Notes: generated by a model from the sequence alone, not told the origin. A stretch of DNA of 64,000 bases from Bacteroidales bacterium (GCA_017633255.1 JAGBPS010000039.1:35828-99827), one strand, 5' to 3'. Positions 47,697-57,683 are shown, counted from the stretch's first letter. Made by a program: numbers and translations.

Positions 47697-47861
47697 ATGA
47701 AAAAGATATTGTTTTTTGTTTGTGTAGTGGCAATGGTATGTTGCGCATGTAGCAAATCATGCACCTGCTCCATTTCCAGTTCCAATTTAGACCAAGAAAT
47801 AGAAATCGCATACAACGACGACTGCGGCAATTATTCCAACGACAATCGTTCTTGCAGATAA
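47697..47861 (+). CDS. 54-residue Cys-rich putative lipoprotein
   Basis: A short reading frame: ATG at 47697, TAA at 47859. It starts MKKILFFVCVVAMVCCACSK, a typical signal sequence with a Cys cluster at its end that could contain a lipobox, followed by SCTCSISSSNLDQEIE and a C-terminal NDDCGNYSNDNRSC. Eight Cys in 54 residues. Small Cys-containing lipoproteins of this look are frequent in Bacteroidales and have no known function. It is convergent with the MauE-thioredoxin gene, 15 bp apart. The signal-like start and lack of any overlapping gene argue that it is real; translation is unproven. Confidence 0.6.
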   Translation: MKKILFFVCVVAMVCCACSKSCTCSISSSNLDQEIEIAYNDDCGNYSNDNRSCR

Positions 47862-47876
47862 AACGTTCCGATTTTT

Positions 47877-48794
47877 TTACTTAGAGATATGCTTTAACAG
47901 GAGCTCTTCATCGATACCACGATAGTCCATGCCTTTGACAACATTTCCGTCGTGAGTGAGAATGAAGGTGGGGAATTTACCGTACACCACATCAATAGCC
48001 ACATACGGATTAATATGATGCCAACGGTATTTTTCGCATTTGGTTTCCTCCATGAATTTTTCGATATTGGTTGTGTCACCCCATATCAATATTTGGAACT
48101 TGGTGGAGTCCAAAGCATGTTGCTCCATCATCAGCGACATTCTTTTAGCGCTCATTTTGCAATATTTACAGCCTGAGGCATATACAGCCACCACATAATT
48201 CCCCTCATGAATGTCAAAATCCGTCATCGTGCTGTCCGACAGAAGCATAGTGAATGCTTGTTCATTAATCTCTTCCACAGGGGACACAAACTTATTATAA
48301 ATCGCATCCATCGGGAAAACACAGAACGGCACTACGAATGACACCAAACAAGCGGCAGCAATCGCCCATTTTTTCCATTTGAACTGATAATCCTCTTCTT
48401 TCCGGATGAAAAACATCAAAATCATGGTTACCACATTCTTGATGATAGAATGTGCGGGATCCAACTGGACAATATCTCCAAAACAATGGCAATTGGTATC
48501 ATTTCTGAAAATAGCCACATAAATCAGGAAAAGTGTGAATCCCACCAGCATCAGCATGGTCAAACGCCAGGCGTGTTTATATAACAGCTTCGCCATCAAA
48601 CAAATACCCAGCAACAGCTCCGCCATAATCACCAGACGGGCTACCACTGTTGAGAACAGGAAACTGAAAATATTGAAACTGTAAATATAAGCTTCAAATT
48701 CATCTAATGTCAGCAGTTTCATGATTGCCGTCGTGATAAACAAAGCGCCAATCAGGAGTCGAAGTATCAACAAAATAATATCTTTAATTTTCAT
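47877..48794 (-). CDS. MauE/DoxX-like membrane protein fused to a thioredoxin-like domain
   Basis: 305 residues. Four membrane helices in the first 130 residues with the MauE/DoxX signature NCHCFGDIVQLDPAHSIIKN, a further helix near 145, then a periplasmic thioredoxin-like domain with the redox pair C-x-x-C in VAVYASGCKYCKMSAKRM. MauE-type proteins pass electrons or help fold proteins with disulfides, and the fusion implies a self-contained redox relay across the inner membrane. Similar two-part proteins occur in Bacteroides. It follows the double-ATPase gene by 43 bp on the same strand. Substrate unknown. Confidence 0.85.
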   Translation of the reverse strand: MKIKDIILLILRLLIGALFITTAIMKLLTLDEFEAYIYSFNIFSFLFSTVVARLVIMAELLLGICLMAKLLYKHAWRLTMLMLVGFTLFLIYVAIFRNDTNCHCFGDIVQLDPAHSIIKNVVTMILMFFIRKEEDYQFKWKKWAIAAACLVSFVVPFCVFPMDAIYNKFVSPVEEINEQAFTMLLSDSTMTDFDIHEGNYVVAVYASGCKYCKMSAKRMSLMMEQHALDSTKFQILIWGDTTNIEKFMEETKCEKYRWHHINPYVAIDVVYGKFPTFILTHDGNVVKGMDYRGIDEELLLKHISK

Positions 48795-48798
48795 ATCT

Positions 48799-48840
48799 TG
48801 TTATTTTTACTTGGTTCTTAACTCTAATTCTTAGTTCTTA
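48799..48840. repeat. word-like repeat (TTCTTAG) overlapping a stop codon
   Basis: On the minus strand TTAAGAACTAAGAATTAGAG begins with the stop codon of the double-ATPase gene itself. Same word family as 6679-6763. Confidence 0.5.
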
Positions 48841-50553
48841 ATTGATACCTTTGGGGATAGCCCCGATTAATTTTTGGGTATATTCTGTCTGCGGATGGGC
48901 ATACACCTCGTCCGCGTCATTCAGTTCCACAATACGGCCATTCTGCATTACCGCCATCCTATCTGACATGAACTTCACCACCGACAGGTCGTGGGAAATA
49001 AAGATATAGGTCAGATGATATTCCTGTTTCAACTCATTGAGCAGGTTCAACACCTGGGCCTGCACCGACACATCCAGCGCAGAAACAGACTCATCGCAGA
49101 TGATGAAGCGCGGATTCACCGCCAAGGCACGGGCAATGCTGATACGTTGCCGCTGACCACCGGAAAATTCATGCGGATAACGATAAAAATGCGACTCGTC
49201 CAAACTCACACGCTCCAACAACTCTATTGCCCGTTTTTTCCGCTCCTTGTCATTGGCATACAAACGATGCACCTGCATCGGCTCCATAATGGCCGAACCT
49301 ATAGTAATTCGCTGATTCAAAGATGAATAAGGGTCTTGTAGAATAATCTGTAGGTCTTTGCGGCGTTTCATCATCTCCCGTCCCGACAAATTCAGCAAAT
49401 ACTCTCCCTTATAAGTTACGATTCCTGAAGTAGGTTCAATCAGCCGGATCATAGACCTGCCCAAAGTGGTTTTGCCACAACCCGACTCACCCACCAAACC
49501 CAAGGTTTCACCTTCAAACACCTCTAAACTAATATCTTGCACCGCATGAACATATTCTTGTTTCTCGAACAATTTCCGTTTGCGGATTGGATAGGTTTTG
49601 AACAGGTGCTCAATGCTGATCAACGGTTTCTCGGCATATAACTGCTGATGAAAAACTTTTCTTTCCTCCGGAGAGACAATCTCTTTCGGCACCGCTTTAT
49701 GCTCTTCCGCACTGCGCATGTAATCATCCACAGTGGATAATTTTTTCAAACGCACATCCAAAGGCGGACGGCATGCCAACAAACCTTGTGTATAAGGATG
49801 TTGCGGATGTCTGAAAATTTCCTGTATCGGTCCGGCCTCCACAATCTGCCCTTTGTACAGCACCACCACTTTTTCCGCAATCTCAGCCACCACACCCAAA
49901 TCATGGGTGATAAAAATCACGCTCATGCCGTGTTTTTGCTGCAGACTGCGTATCAGTTCCAGAATATTTTTCTGTACCGTCACATCCAAAGCAGTAGTAG
50001 GCTCATCCGCAATCAGGATATCAGGATGGCAGCTCATGGCCATGGCGATCATCACACGCTGTTTCTGGCCACCGGACAACTCATGGGGATAAGAATCAAA
50101 GATTTTTTCCGGACGAGGCAGCATCACCTCCTTGAACAGCGTAATCACCTGCTCACGGGCCTCTTTTTCGCTGATGTTGTTATGCAGCAAAATCGCCTCC
50201 GTCACCTGGTCGCCGCATTTGATGACCGGATTGAGGGAAGTCATCGGCTCCTGGAAAATCATGGCGATACGGGCACCTCGGATACTACGCATCTGAGCTT
50301 CGGAAGCATCCAAAATACTGACATCTTGATCTTTATCATGGAAAACAATACTTCCCGACGTGAATTTGGCTATTTTCCGGTTCAGCAATTGCATCACCGA
50401 CAAGGCGGTCACTGACTTGCCAGAACCCGACTCACCCACAATACCGACAGTCTCCCCTTTTCCCAACGAAAAAGTCACGTGATGCAGAATCTGTTTCCAT
50501 TCCTCATCGCGCTTCAATTCCAAAGAAAAATCATTAACTGTCAGAATATCCAT
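48838..50553 (-). CDS. double-ATPase ABC protein, dipeptide/oligopeptide type
   Basis: 571 residues: two complete ATPase domains in tandem (about 1-265 and 300-571), each with Walker A ([20 protein letters not shown]), signature ([16 protein letters not shown]), Walker B ([24 protein letters not shown]) and an oligopeptide-binding C-terminal extension ([30 protein letters not shown]). This is the DppD-DppF fusion also seen as GsiA/YejF. The usual permeases and binding protein are not adjacent, so the membrane part must be encoded elsewhere. The start [13 protein letters not shown] at 50553 is preferred because upstream in-frame sequence overlaps the divergent gene. Confidence 0.93.
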   Translation of the reverse strand: MDILTVNDFSLELKRDEEWKQILHHVTFSLGKGETVGIVGESGSGKSVTALSVMQLLNRKIAKFTSGSIVFHDKDQDVSILDASEAQMRSIRGARIAMIFQEPMTSLNPVIKCGDQVTEAILLHNNISEKEAREQVITLFKEVMLPRPEKIFDSYPHELSGGQKQRVMIAMAMSCHPDILIADEPTTALDVTVQKNILELIRSLQQKHGMSVIFITHDLGVVAEIAEKVVVLYKGQIVEAGPIQEIFRHPQHPYTQGLLACRPPLDVRLKKLSTVDDYMRSAEEHKAVPKEIVSPEERKVFHQQLYAEKPLISIEHLFKTYPIRKRKLFEKQEYVHAVQDISLEVFEGETLGLVGESGCGKTTLGRSMIRLIEPTSGIVTYKGEYLLNLSGREMMKRRKDLQIILQDPYSSLNQRITIGSAIMEPMQVHRLYANDKERKKRAIELLERVSLDESHFYRYPHEFSGGQRQRISIARALAVNPRFIICDESVSALDVSVQAQVLNLLNELKQEYHLTYIFISHDLSVVKFMSDRMAVMQNGRIVELNDADEVYAHPQTEYTQKLIGAIPKGIN

Positions 50554-50573
50554 GATAATAACAAAATGAGGGG

Positions 50574-50601
50574 CAAAAATACAAAAATTTTTGTAGCTTT
50601 G
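50574..50601. promoter_or_regulatory. face-to-face divergent promoter pair
   Basis: Minus strand TATTTTTG at 50574-50581 (21 bp before the double-ATPase gene) and plus strand TAGCTTTG at 50594-50601 (19 bp before the surface-type protein). The two polymerases would have to compete for this stretch. Confidence 0.55.
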
Positions 50602-50619
50602 CACGCTTAAACTGACACG

Positions 50620-53600
50620 ATGAAAAAACTTGGGCAAATCATGGTTTTATTCCTGCTTTTGATAGCGGCAGTGCCTTTGTATGCCCAGTTTTACAACGGT
50701 TCGAAGCTGAGTTTCGGAAAGAACCGGGTGCAGCACCAGAAATTCAATTGGGAATACTTCCGAGACACACAATTCGACGTTTACTTCTACCCCACCGGTA
50801 AAAATCTGGCCGAATACACGCTATATAAGGCGCCACAGTTTATCAGTGAGATTGAAAAAATGCTCAACTTCACCTCGGAAAAAAAAATCCAATTCATCGT
50901 TTATAACACGCAGGCGGATTTCAGGGAATCGAATTTCGCATACGACGACGAGGATTTTTACAATCAAGGCGGTGTCACCAACATATACGGTACCAAAGTC
51001 TATCTGTATTTTGACGGCAGCCATGCCCACTTTGACAAGATGCTGAAAGCAGGCATCATGAATATCTACGCCCACCTACTGGTAGAAGGCAGCACCACTG
51101 CTTCCAACATGAAATCAAGCTATAAAGGTTCTATGCCCAGTTGGTACTACAACGGCCTGTCTTCCTATATCGGTCGCAACTGGGACAGTGACATTGACGC
51201 CCACGTCAAAGACGGCATCCTGAGCCAACGCTATGCCGATTTTGACGACCTTTCACCTGTGGATGCCACATACGCCAGTCATTCTTTCTGGAAATTCATT
51301 GTGGATGAATACGGTGAGAAAGCCATTCCCAACATTTTGCATGTCACCCGCTCCTCAGGCAACTATGAACGTGGTTTTTACCTTGTCACCGGTTTGGAAT
51401 ACCGGCAACTGTTAGCCAATTGGTTCCGCTATTACTACATTCTTTATGCCAAAGACCGTGAGAGAACCATGCCCGACGGAAAAGGTGTTTTGAAGCGCCC
51501 CCACAAACTGCGCGACTACAACCAGTTCTGTTTTTCGCCGGATGGGGAAAGTTACGCATACGCCACCAATGAGGCGGGACAGGTGAAAATCTGGTTGAAA
51601 ACCCCTGAGAAGAAAAAGCCGGTGGTCATCTACCGAAAGTATAAAAAGACAGAAGACAATCCGGACCTCAGCTATCCCTCGCTTTGCTGGCATCCCAACG
51701 GCGAGATTCTCGCCTTTACCATGGAGGTCAAAGGTCGCTGCTACTATTATCCTTTCGATATTAAAAAACATAAATTAGGCAAGAGAATTCTGGTGGATGT
51801 GGAGAAAATCACCGACTTCTCCTTTGATCCCGACGGCAAGTTCCTGTTATTCTCCGGATTCAAAAATGGACAATCTGACATCTTCATTTTCAGTCTGTTG
51901 GCTAAATCCTATCAAAACATTACCAATGACTTTTACGACGATTGTTTCCCTGTTTTTCTCGACAAAAAACAAATCGTCTTCTCCTCCAACCGACCGACAG
52001 ATTCTATTAAAATCAAGGATCCCTTCTATCAAGCTAAACCAGTTGACGGCTACAATCTGTTTCTGTATCGCTACGGAGAAAAGGATGAAAAGCTTCTGCA
52101 AATCACCCATTCCAACCACGTGAACAATATTCAGCCACAGGCGGTAAGTCCACGGGAAATACTGTATTTGAGTGATGAAAACGGTATTTATAACCAGCAA
52201 TTGGCACGATTAGACAGTAGTATCAGCAAGATTGATACCATCATCCATTACGGCTATTTCGCCCGTCTGTCACACCTCAGCGACAACTATTACAGCATTT
52301 TTGAACAAAGTTATAATCCCGCATCCGGACAAAGCGGAAGCATCATCCTGTATGACAAAGTCAAACGAATCTATATCACCCCATTGGCATCGCCCTTGCA
52401 CCAACAGGAGCTGAGCGCTTCCAGCATCAAGGCACAAATACTGAAAGAGCTGCAAATCAAGGACAGCCTTGCCAATGTCAAACCGGAAAAGAAAAAAGAG
52501 AGCGCAACAAAACACGGTTTTTACCAGTTCAGAAAAAGTGATCTGGTCAAAAAGACTGTGATGGTGGAAGATAGCATGAGCAACACTGGCATTAAAAAAG
52601 GCATCCAGGAGGATGTGCTCACCAAAGGCTTTGAATATGTGCATCCTATTTCCAAAAATTATTACACACAATACACTGTAAACAAGGTTGTTACACAAGC
52701 TGACTATGGTTTTCTGAACACCACCTACCAGCAATTCACCAGCAGCACGAATCCCATTTACCTCAATACCGGAATCAACGCCCTGTTCATGGTAGGCATC
52801 CAGGACTTGTTCGAAAACCATCGTATCACGGGCGGTTTCAGGCTCGGTTTGGACATGCAGAGCAATGAATTCATGATCAGCTACGAGAACCTCTCTCGAA
52901 GGGTGGACCACCAGATTGTTTTTTACAGACAAGCCATCAGTTCAAACAACAGCTACTACGTGTACCGGCAACGGGCCAACAGCTTATTTTACATCATCAA
53001 ACTTCCTTTTGACAAATTCAACAGCATCCGCTTCACCCTTACCGGAAGACTGGAAACCAACATTTTAGGCAGCACAAACGACGCCTCCCTCAAAGCGGCC
53101 AACGAATGGCATGTATGGGCAGGTGCCAAGATAGAATACGTTTTCGACTCTTCCAAAGAATTATATACAAATCTGTGGAAAGGCAGTAAAATCAAGCTGT
53201 TTGCCGAATACCAGCAGCGGGTGGAGAAAGAGACGAAGAACCTGTTTGTTATCGGTTTTGACATCCGCAAATCGGTGAAAGTGTATAAGAACATGACCTG
53301 GGCCACACGACTGGCGGCCAGCACCAATTTCGGGCAATCACGTTTAGTGTATTACATGGGAGGCGTGGACAGCTGGATCGGCGCTAAATTCAACAGCGAT
53401 ATCTGGGTAGATGTCAGCAAGGACTACGCCTACCAGACCTTGGCCACCAACATGCACGGTTTCGAACAGAATATCCGCAACGGCACCTCGTTTATCGTGT
53501 TGAACACAGAGTTGCGCATTCCATTCATCCAGCTCATCGTGGGGCACAAAGTGCGCTTCAACTTCTTCAACTCCATGCAGTTGCTTTTGTTCGGCGACTT

Positions 53601-53850
53601 TGGCACCGCCTGGACGGGCCTCACACCCTATTCGGAAGACAACTGTCTTTACACCCGCTATGTCATCAACGGACCCGTCACCGCCAAAATCACACGGCAG
53701 GTAGAACCCTTTGTGGGCGGCTTCGGTTTAGGACTACGAGTCAGTGTTTTCGGCTACTTCCTGCGTTTCGACTACGCATGGGGAGTGGAAGACTACAAAA
53801 TATACAACCCCAAGGGCATGTTTAACTTCTCCATTGGATTGGATTTTTAA
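50620..53850 (+). CDS. surface-type protein: inactive peptidase-like domain, beta-propeller, Omp85-like barrel
   Basis: 1,076 residues. Signal peptide MKKLGQIMVLFLLLIAAVPL-YAQ. Residues about 30-270 resemble the Peptidase MA gluzincin fold (KIQFIVYNTQADFRESNF ... GSMPSWYYNGLSSYIG), but the expected HExxH is NIYAHLLVEG, so the zinc site is lost. Residues about 285-560 are TolB/PD40-like propeller repeats (FCFSPDGESYAYATN, FSFDPDGKFLLFSG, KKQIVFSSNRPTDS). From about 700 the chain is beta-barrel and ends FGLGLRVSVFGYFLRFDYAW ... NFSIGLDF, the pattern of Omp85/surface-antigen barrels with a C-terminal Phe. Likely anchored in the outer membrane with the propeller in the periplasm. Function unknown; the family occurs across Bacteroidota. 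Confidence 0.8.
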   Translation: MKKLGQIMVLFLLLIAAVPLYAQFYNGSKLSFGKNRVQHQKFNWEYFRDTQFDVYFYPTGKNLAEYTLYKAPQFISEIEKMLNFTSEKKIQFIVYNTQADFRESNFAYDDEDFYNQGGVTNIYGTKVYLYFDGSHAHFDKMLKAGIMNIYAHLLVEGSTTASNMKSSYKGSMPSWYYNGLSSYIGRNWDSDIDAHVKDGILSQRYADFDDLSPVDATYASHSFWKFIVDEYGEKAIPNILHVTRSSGNYERGFYLVTGLEYRQLLANWFRYYYILYAKDRERTMPDGKGVLKRPHKLRDYNQFCFSPDGESYAYATNEAGQVKIWLKTPEKKKPVVIYRKYKKTEDNPDLSYPSLCWHPNGEILAFTMEVKGRCYYYPFDIKKHKLGKRILVDVEKITDFSFDPDGKFLLFSGFKNGQSDIFIFSLLAKSYQNITNDFYDDCFPVFLDKKQIVFSSNRPTDSIKIKDPFYQAKPVDGYNLFLYRYGEKDEKLLQITHSNHVNNIQPQAVSPREILYLSDENGIYNQQLARLDSSISKIDTIIHYGYFARLSHLSDNYYSIFEQSYNPASGQSGSIILYDKVKRIYITPLASPLHQQELSASSIKAQILKELQIKDSLANVKPEKKKESATKHGFYQFRKSDLVKKTVMVEDSMSNTGIKKGIQEDVLTKGFEYVHPISKNYYTQYTVNKVVTQADYGFLNTTYQQFTSSTNPIYLNTGINALFMVGIQDLFENHRITGGFRLGLDMQSNEFMISYENLSRRVDHQIVFYRQAISSNNSYYVYRQRANSLFYIIKLPFDKFNSIRFTLTGRLETNILGSTNDASLKAANEWHVWAGAKIEYVFDSSKELYTNLWKGSKIKLFAEYQQRVEKETKNLFVIGFDIRKSVKVYKNMTWATRLAASTNFGQSRLVYYMGGVDSWIGAKFNSDIWVDVSKDYAYQTLATNMHGFEQNIRNGTSFIVLNTELRIPFIQLIVGHKVRFNFFNSMQLLLFGDFGTAWTGLTPYSEDNCLYTRYVINGPVTAKITRQVEPFVGGFGLGLRVSVFGYFLRFDYAWGVEDYKIYNPKGMFNFSIGLDF

Positions 53851-53874
53851 GTATCCTCGATAATTCACAAACTG

Positions 53875-53975
53875 TTTCATTGCCTTCCTGTTACGCACGG
53901 AGGAATCTGTGATTACACATCCTCGAATCAGACACCATATTCCCGTAACACGGAAACATAGGCACCTCCTAAGTA
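53875..53975. repeat. possible word-like repeat
   Basis: Stretch with GTTACGCACGGAGGAATC, GTGATTACACATCCTCG and CCGTAACACGGAAAC; half-words in both orientations. Weaker than the other cases; otherwise the 228 bp before the MscS-type gene hold only its promoter. Confidence 0.25.
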
Positions 53976-54002
53976 AAGATGCTGTTAGACATCAAAGTAA
54001 TA

Positions 54003-54034
54003 TTTGGTTTTTTCAAAAAAAAACATTATTTTTG
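54003..54034 (+). promoter_or_regulatory. promoter of the MscS-type channel gene
   Basis: TTTG at 54003-54006, 20 bp, TATTTTTG at 54027-54034: complete vegetative promoter, 44 bp before the chosen start. It lies after an in-frame ATG at 54004, supporting the later start. Confidence 0.65.
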
Positions 54035-54078
54035 CGGGGAAATTGAATTTGGTGCAAATGTTGTTAAACAATTCAACA

Positions 54079-56709
54079 ATGAAAAAAATATTATGCCTTT
54101 TTGCTGTTGTCATGATTGTGGTCGGCGTAATGGCGCAAAAGTTGACAGTGAATGAGCATTCTTTGACCAACACCCTCAAAGAATTGAACTTGGAATTGGA
54201 GACTTTGTGTAGTCAAATTCCTGAGACACAGCAACTTTTCGATAATGATTACGAGCGTCAGCATCAACGGATGATTGATGTTATCACGCAGACGAACAAG
54301 CTCTCTATACTGCTCTATTCGCAGGAGCAGAAGAGGACTTTTGACATGTCATACGCCTTGAAGAAAGTGACGACCATTTATAATGATTTCAACGAGGGTA
54401 TGCGCCCGTATGACCAAATCATCAACGAATTAAACTTCGAGATAGTGCGTTACGCGCGCCTTGTTGAGGCACTTCGCCGTCTTCCTCCGGAAATGGAGAA
54501 CATTGTCGAGATAGTGCCTGATAGTCTGCTTTGCTACAATGATTCGTTAGATACCCAGATGTTGTGTAACGAATCCTCCTTGGAAAGGGAAATTATCCAG
54601 GCCGCCATTGAGGAAAATGTGAAAGCGCCATTTGTGCTGGACGAGGCAGGAAAACAATACCGCAGTTCCTGTATTCTTTATGCTTCTGAACTGTTGAAAA
54701 TGTATGTGGTGAACCATGATGCGGTTGTGGCCGACAGCACACACTACAGAGAGGCTTTTTTACGCACAAAAGAGGCCTACGATTATGCGGAAGCCCAATA
54801 CACCACGCTAGACAAGTATGTATTTGAACAAGGACAAACGCCCTATTGGGAAATTTTCCCCCACTTCGGATGGTATTGGAAGAAGATGCGGAAAGAGATG
54901 CGCAATGAGTACGATTTTGATGTTATGAGTAAGGCGAGTGAGGGGGATGAAAATTTTTTCAACAAGCTGTCAGGACGGGCGGAAAAAGCTTTTTCTGTGA
55001 TTGCTTGTGTCATCCAATTAGGCGCGCTTTTTGTGGTGTGGATCTTGGTGTTTGGGATCTTATGGTTGATTAAGCGTCACACCAAATCCCAAAAAGTTAT
55101 CCTAAGTAAGTCACTGCCGCTGTTTTCCGTATTGGTGAGTACTCTTTTGTATTTCCTGCTATTCGGCTATTTTTGGGAAGGAAGCGAGTATGTGCATTAC
55201 GGTGTGAAAAACATCAATACCTTCCTTTGGCTGCTTGCGGCTATTTCGGGCTCATTGCTGCTTCGAGTCGAAGCCGACCAAATCCGTCACGGCTTCAGTC
55301 TATACATTCCCACCATTCTGCTGGCGTTGTTCATTATCATTTGCAGGAACACCTTCATTCCGGATATTCTGCTGAATATTGTGTTCACGCCAGTACTGTT
55401 GGTTGCTGTGTTGGGACAGTTGCTCGTGTGTCTGACAAAGCAGGGCAAAGCTACGCGAACAGACTCTGTTCTGGGCTGGATTTCATTGGGAATCTATAGC
55501 TTCTCGTTGATCCTTTCATTCTTCGGCTTTATTTTCAATGCATTGGTTTTATTGGTATGGTGGTATTTCATGCTGGTGAGCTTGTCAACCATCTACTGTA
55601 TCTCGGATTTGATGGAACGCTACAAGGAAAAAAGACTGAACGAGCGTATAGAGGAGATGCGAAAACACAACTCATACGTGTATGGTGAAGACCGTGACAT
55701 TTTGCTCTTCAGTATCACTTGGTTTCATGACCTTATCAAACAGGTTGTGGTTCCTGTTCTGGTGTTGCTCTCCATACCGTTTTTTATCCGTCTGTCATTG
55801 GACATGTTTGACTTCACGGATCTCTTCACTCGGTATTACTATAATCCTTTTTATCAGCTTACGGATGAGGCCACGGGTGTCTCCACGCTGCGAGTGTCCA
55901 TTGGAAGCATTGTCTATTTGCTGATGTTGCTCTTCATATTCCGTTATCTCAACCGAGCCTTTCATGTTCTATGGCATTATATCCGCTACACGTCATTCAT
56001 GCGCAAGAACAAACGCACCTATGTGCGCGCCAACGAAATCAACCTGTCCATCGGGAACAGTATCATCAGTGCGGTAGTCTGGATGATATATGTTATCGCC
56101 GTGGTGGATGAATTGAAGATACCTACCGGCTCCCTGGCATTGGTCGCCGGTGGTTTGTCTGCCGGTATCGGTATTGCTCTCAAGGATATCATCAACAACT
56201 TTATCTATGGTATCCAGCTGATGGGAGGGCGTCTTCGTGTCGGCGACTGGATTGAATGCGAAGGGGCACGGGGTAGGGTAACCGCCATTAACTACCAATG
56301 CGTGATGGTGGAGACCGTCGAAGGCACCGAAATGTCTTTCCTGAATGCTTCCCTCTTTGGACAGAGTTTCAACAACCTGACCCGGAACAACTCGTATGAG
56401 TTGACCAAGATCATAGTCGGTGTGGAATATGGTACCAACGTGGAGAAAGTACGGGAAGTTCTGTTGGAGGCGATGAAGGAAATGGATACCAAAGACCAAT
56501 ACGGGCGTCACATCATAGATCCGAAGAGGGGCATTATCATCATTCTGGAAAACATGAGTGACAGTGCCGTGGATATAGCCGTGAAACAGTACGTGCTGGT
56601 TCCTGAAAGAATTGAATTCGTAGAGCGTTGCAAGGAAGTCGTCTATAAGGCTCTGAACGATGCGGGTATTACAATTGCTTTCCCGCAGTGCGATATACAT
56701 ATTAAATAA
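54079..56709 (+). CDS. large MscS-family mechanosensitive channel
   Basis: About 876 residues. Signal-like N-terminus (MKKILCLFAVVMIVVGVMAQ), a helical periplasmic region of about 280 residues, about ten membrane helices between residues 300 and 690, then the MscS pore helix and beta domain (VAGGLSAGIGIALKDIINNF, RVGDWIECEGARGRVTAIN, VEGTEMSFLNASLFGQSFNN) and a C-terminal alpha/beta cap. This is the long MscK/MscM-like form that releases solutes on osmotic downshock. The start at 54079 is chosen because the promoter overlaps the longer frame. The stop is 7 bp before the next start, so the membrane cupin is co-transcribed. Confidence 0.92.
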   Translation: MKKILCLFAVVMIVVGVMAQKLTVNEHSLTNTLKELNLELETLCSQIPETQQLFDNDYERQHQRMIDVITQTNKLSILLYSQEQKRTFDMSYALKKVTTIYNDFNEGMRPYDQIINELNFEIVRYARLVEALRRLPPEMENIVEIVPDSLLCYNDSLDTQMLCNESSLEREIIQAAIEENVKAPFVLDEAGKQYRSSCILYASELLKMYVVNHDAVVADSTHYREAFLRTKEAYDYAEAQYTTLDKYVFEQGQTPYWEIFPHFGWYWKKMRKEMRNEYDFDVMSKASEGDENFFNKLSGRAEKAFSVIACVIQLGALFVVWILVFGILWLIKRHTKSQKVILSKSLPLFSVLVSTLLYFLLFGYFWEGSEYVHYGVKNINTFLWLLAAISGSLLLRVEADQIRHGFSLYIPTILLALFIIICRNTFIPDILLNIVFTPVLLVAVLGQLLVCLTKQGKATRTDSVLGWISLGIYSFSLILSFFGFIFNALVLLVWWYFMLVSLSTIYCISDLMERYKEKRLNERIEEMRKHNSYVYGEDRDILLFSITWFHDLIKQVVVPVLVLLSIPFFIRLSLDMFDFTDLFTRYYYNPFYQLTDEATGVSTLRVSIGSIVYLLMLLFIFRYLNRAFHVLWHYIRYTSFMRKNKRTYVRANEINLSIGNSIISAVVWMIYVIAVVDELKIPTGSLALVAGGLSAGIGIALKDIINNFIYGIQLMGGRLRVGDWIECEGARGRVTAINYQCVMVETVEGTEMSFLNASLFGQSFNNLTRNNSYELTKIIVGVEYGTNVEKVREVLLEAMKEMDTKDQYGRHIIDPKRGIIIILENMSDSAVDIAVKQYVLVPERIEFVERCKEVVYKALNDAGITIAFPQCDIHIK

Positions 56710-56716
56710 CAACATT

Positions 56717-57643
56717 ATGGAAATAAGATTCAAACAAAAAAGTAAAATAATTGATATCTCCATCGTATTGGTGGCTGGTATAGCTTCAGTTAGTATGATG
56801 ATCTATGCAGTTTTTCATTTTGGACTGAAGAATGCGTGGAATGAATTGGTACTCAATATGTTCTATATTTCTTGCCTGGTGATGACTGCGATGTATTTCT
56901 TCAAGGTGGGTATCACCACAAACCAGTTCAACTACTGGTGCTCCCTGTGTGTGGGTATCACGGTGCTGCTGCGTGACATTCTCTTTCCACCCCCATTGAT
57001 TAATTACCCTCTGCATTTGGCTTGTATGACACTCTCGGTGATGCTCGTACTCATGCTCATCTTCTTCTATTCGCGCAAGGATTGGATAACGTACTCTAAG
57101 CGCAATCTGTGGATGATTTGTATCGTGGATATGGTCCTTGCGACACTTTACAATATAGATATCATTTTGGAACCCACCGACGAGTACACCGCTTTCCTGC
57201 TCACGGAAATATGGATTCGCCCCACCATTACCTACGGTTTGGTGGCATGTTTCGTGAAGGATAACGATGAACCCGAGCCGCAAGTGCAGCGTACCGAACT
57301 GATACGCACCAGCCAGAGTTGGGATGGAGTGGAGCTGCCCGACTACCTGCAAGGCCGCCCCGAAGTGGTAGCCATAAAGTATGAGATCCCTGCCGGTAAG
57401 AAGCTGGATTGGCATCACCATCCCGTGATGAATCATGGCATTCTGGTGCAGGGCGAGCTGACCATCATCAGCAAAGAAGGCAAGGAAAAGGTGGTGCATG
57501 AGGGCGAGGCTGTTGTGGAGATGGTGAACACCATTCACCATGGTGAGAACCGCGGCCTCAAACCCGTTGTCCTTTACATGTTCTACCTCTCGCAGCAGGG
57601 CATGCCCCTGTCCGTGCGGCATTCGGAAATATCACAGGATTAA
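56717..57643 (+). CDS. membrane protein with C-terminal cupin domain
   Basis: About 308 residues. Five to six membrane helices (about 14-180) are followed by a soluble cupin of about 100 residues at the C-terminus with the metal motif LDWHHHPVMNHGILVQGELT and the second motif NTIHHGENRGLKP. Conserved His residues suggest a bound metal; the barrel could bind a small ligand and signal to, or gate, the membrane part. I do not know a named family with this order. The gene lies between the MscS-type channel (7 bp) and the one-chain ABC transporter (40 bp), all in one direction. Confidence 0.75.
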   Translation: MEIRFKQKSKIIDISIVLVAGIASVSMMIYAVFHFGLKNAWNELVLNMFYISCLVMTAMYFFKVGITTNQFNYWCSLCVGITVLLRDILFPPPLINYPLHLACMTLSVMLVLMLIFFYSRKDWITYSKRNLWMICIVDMVLATLYNIDIILEPTDEYTAFLLTEIWIRPTITYGLVACFVKDNDEPEPQVQRTELIRTSQSWDGVELPDYLQGRPEVVAIKYEIPAGKKLDWHHHPVMNHGILVQGELTIISKEGKEKVVHEGEAVVEMVNTIHHGENRGLKPVVLYMFYLSQQGMPLSVRHSEISQD

Positions 57644-57683
57644 CTAATTAGGAAAAGTACTACATTGAAAAAACGAAGGAATT

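Noticed and set aside
53851..54078. Remnant of a mobile element before the MscS-type gene
   Set aside because: No terminal repeats, transposase fragment or target duplication; only weak word-like sequence and a promoter.
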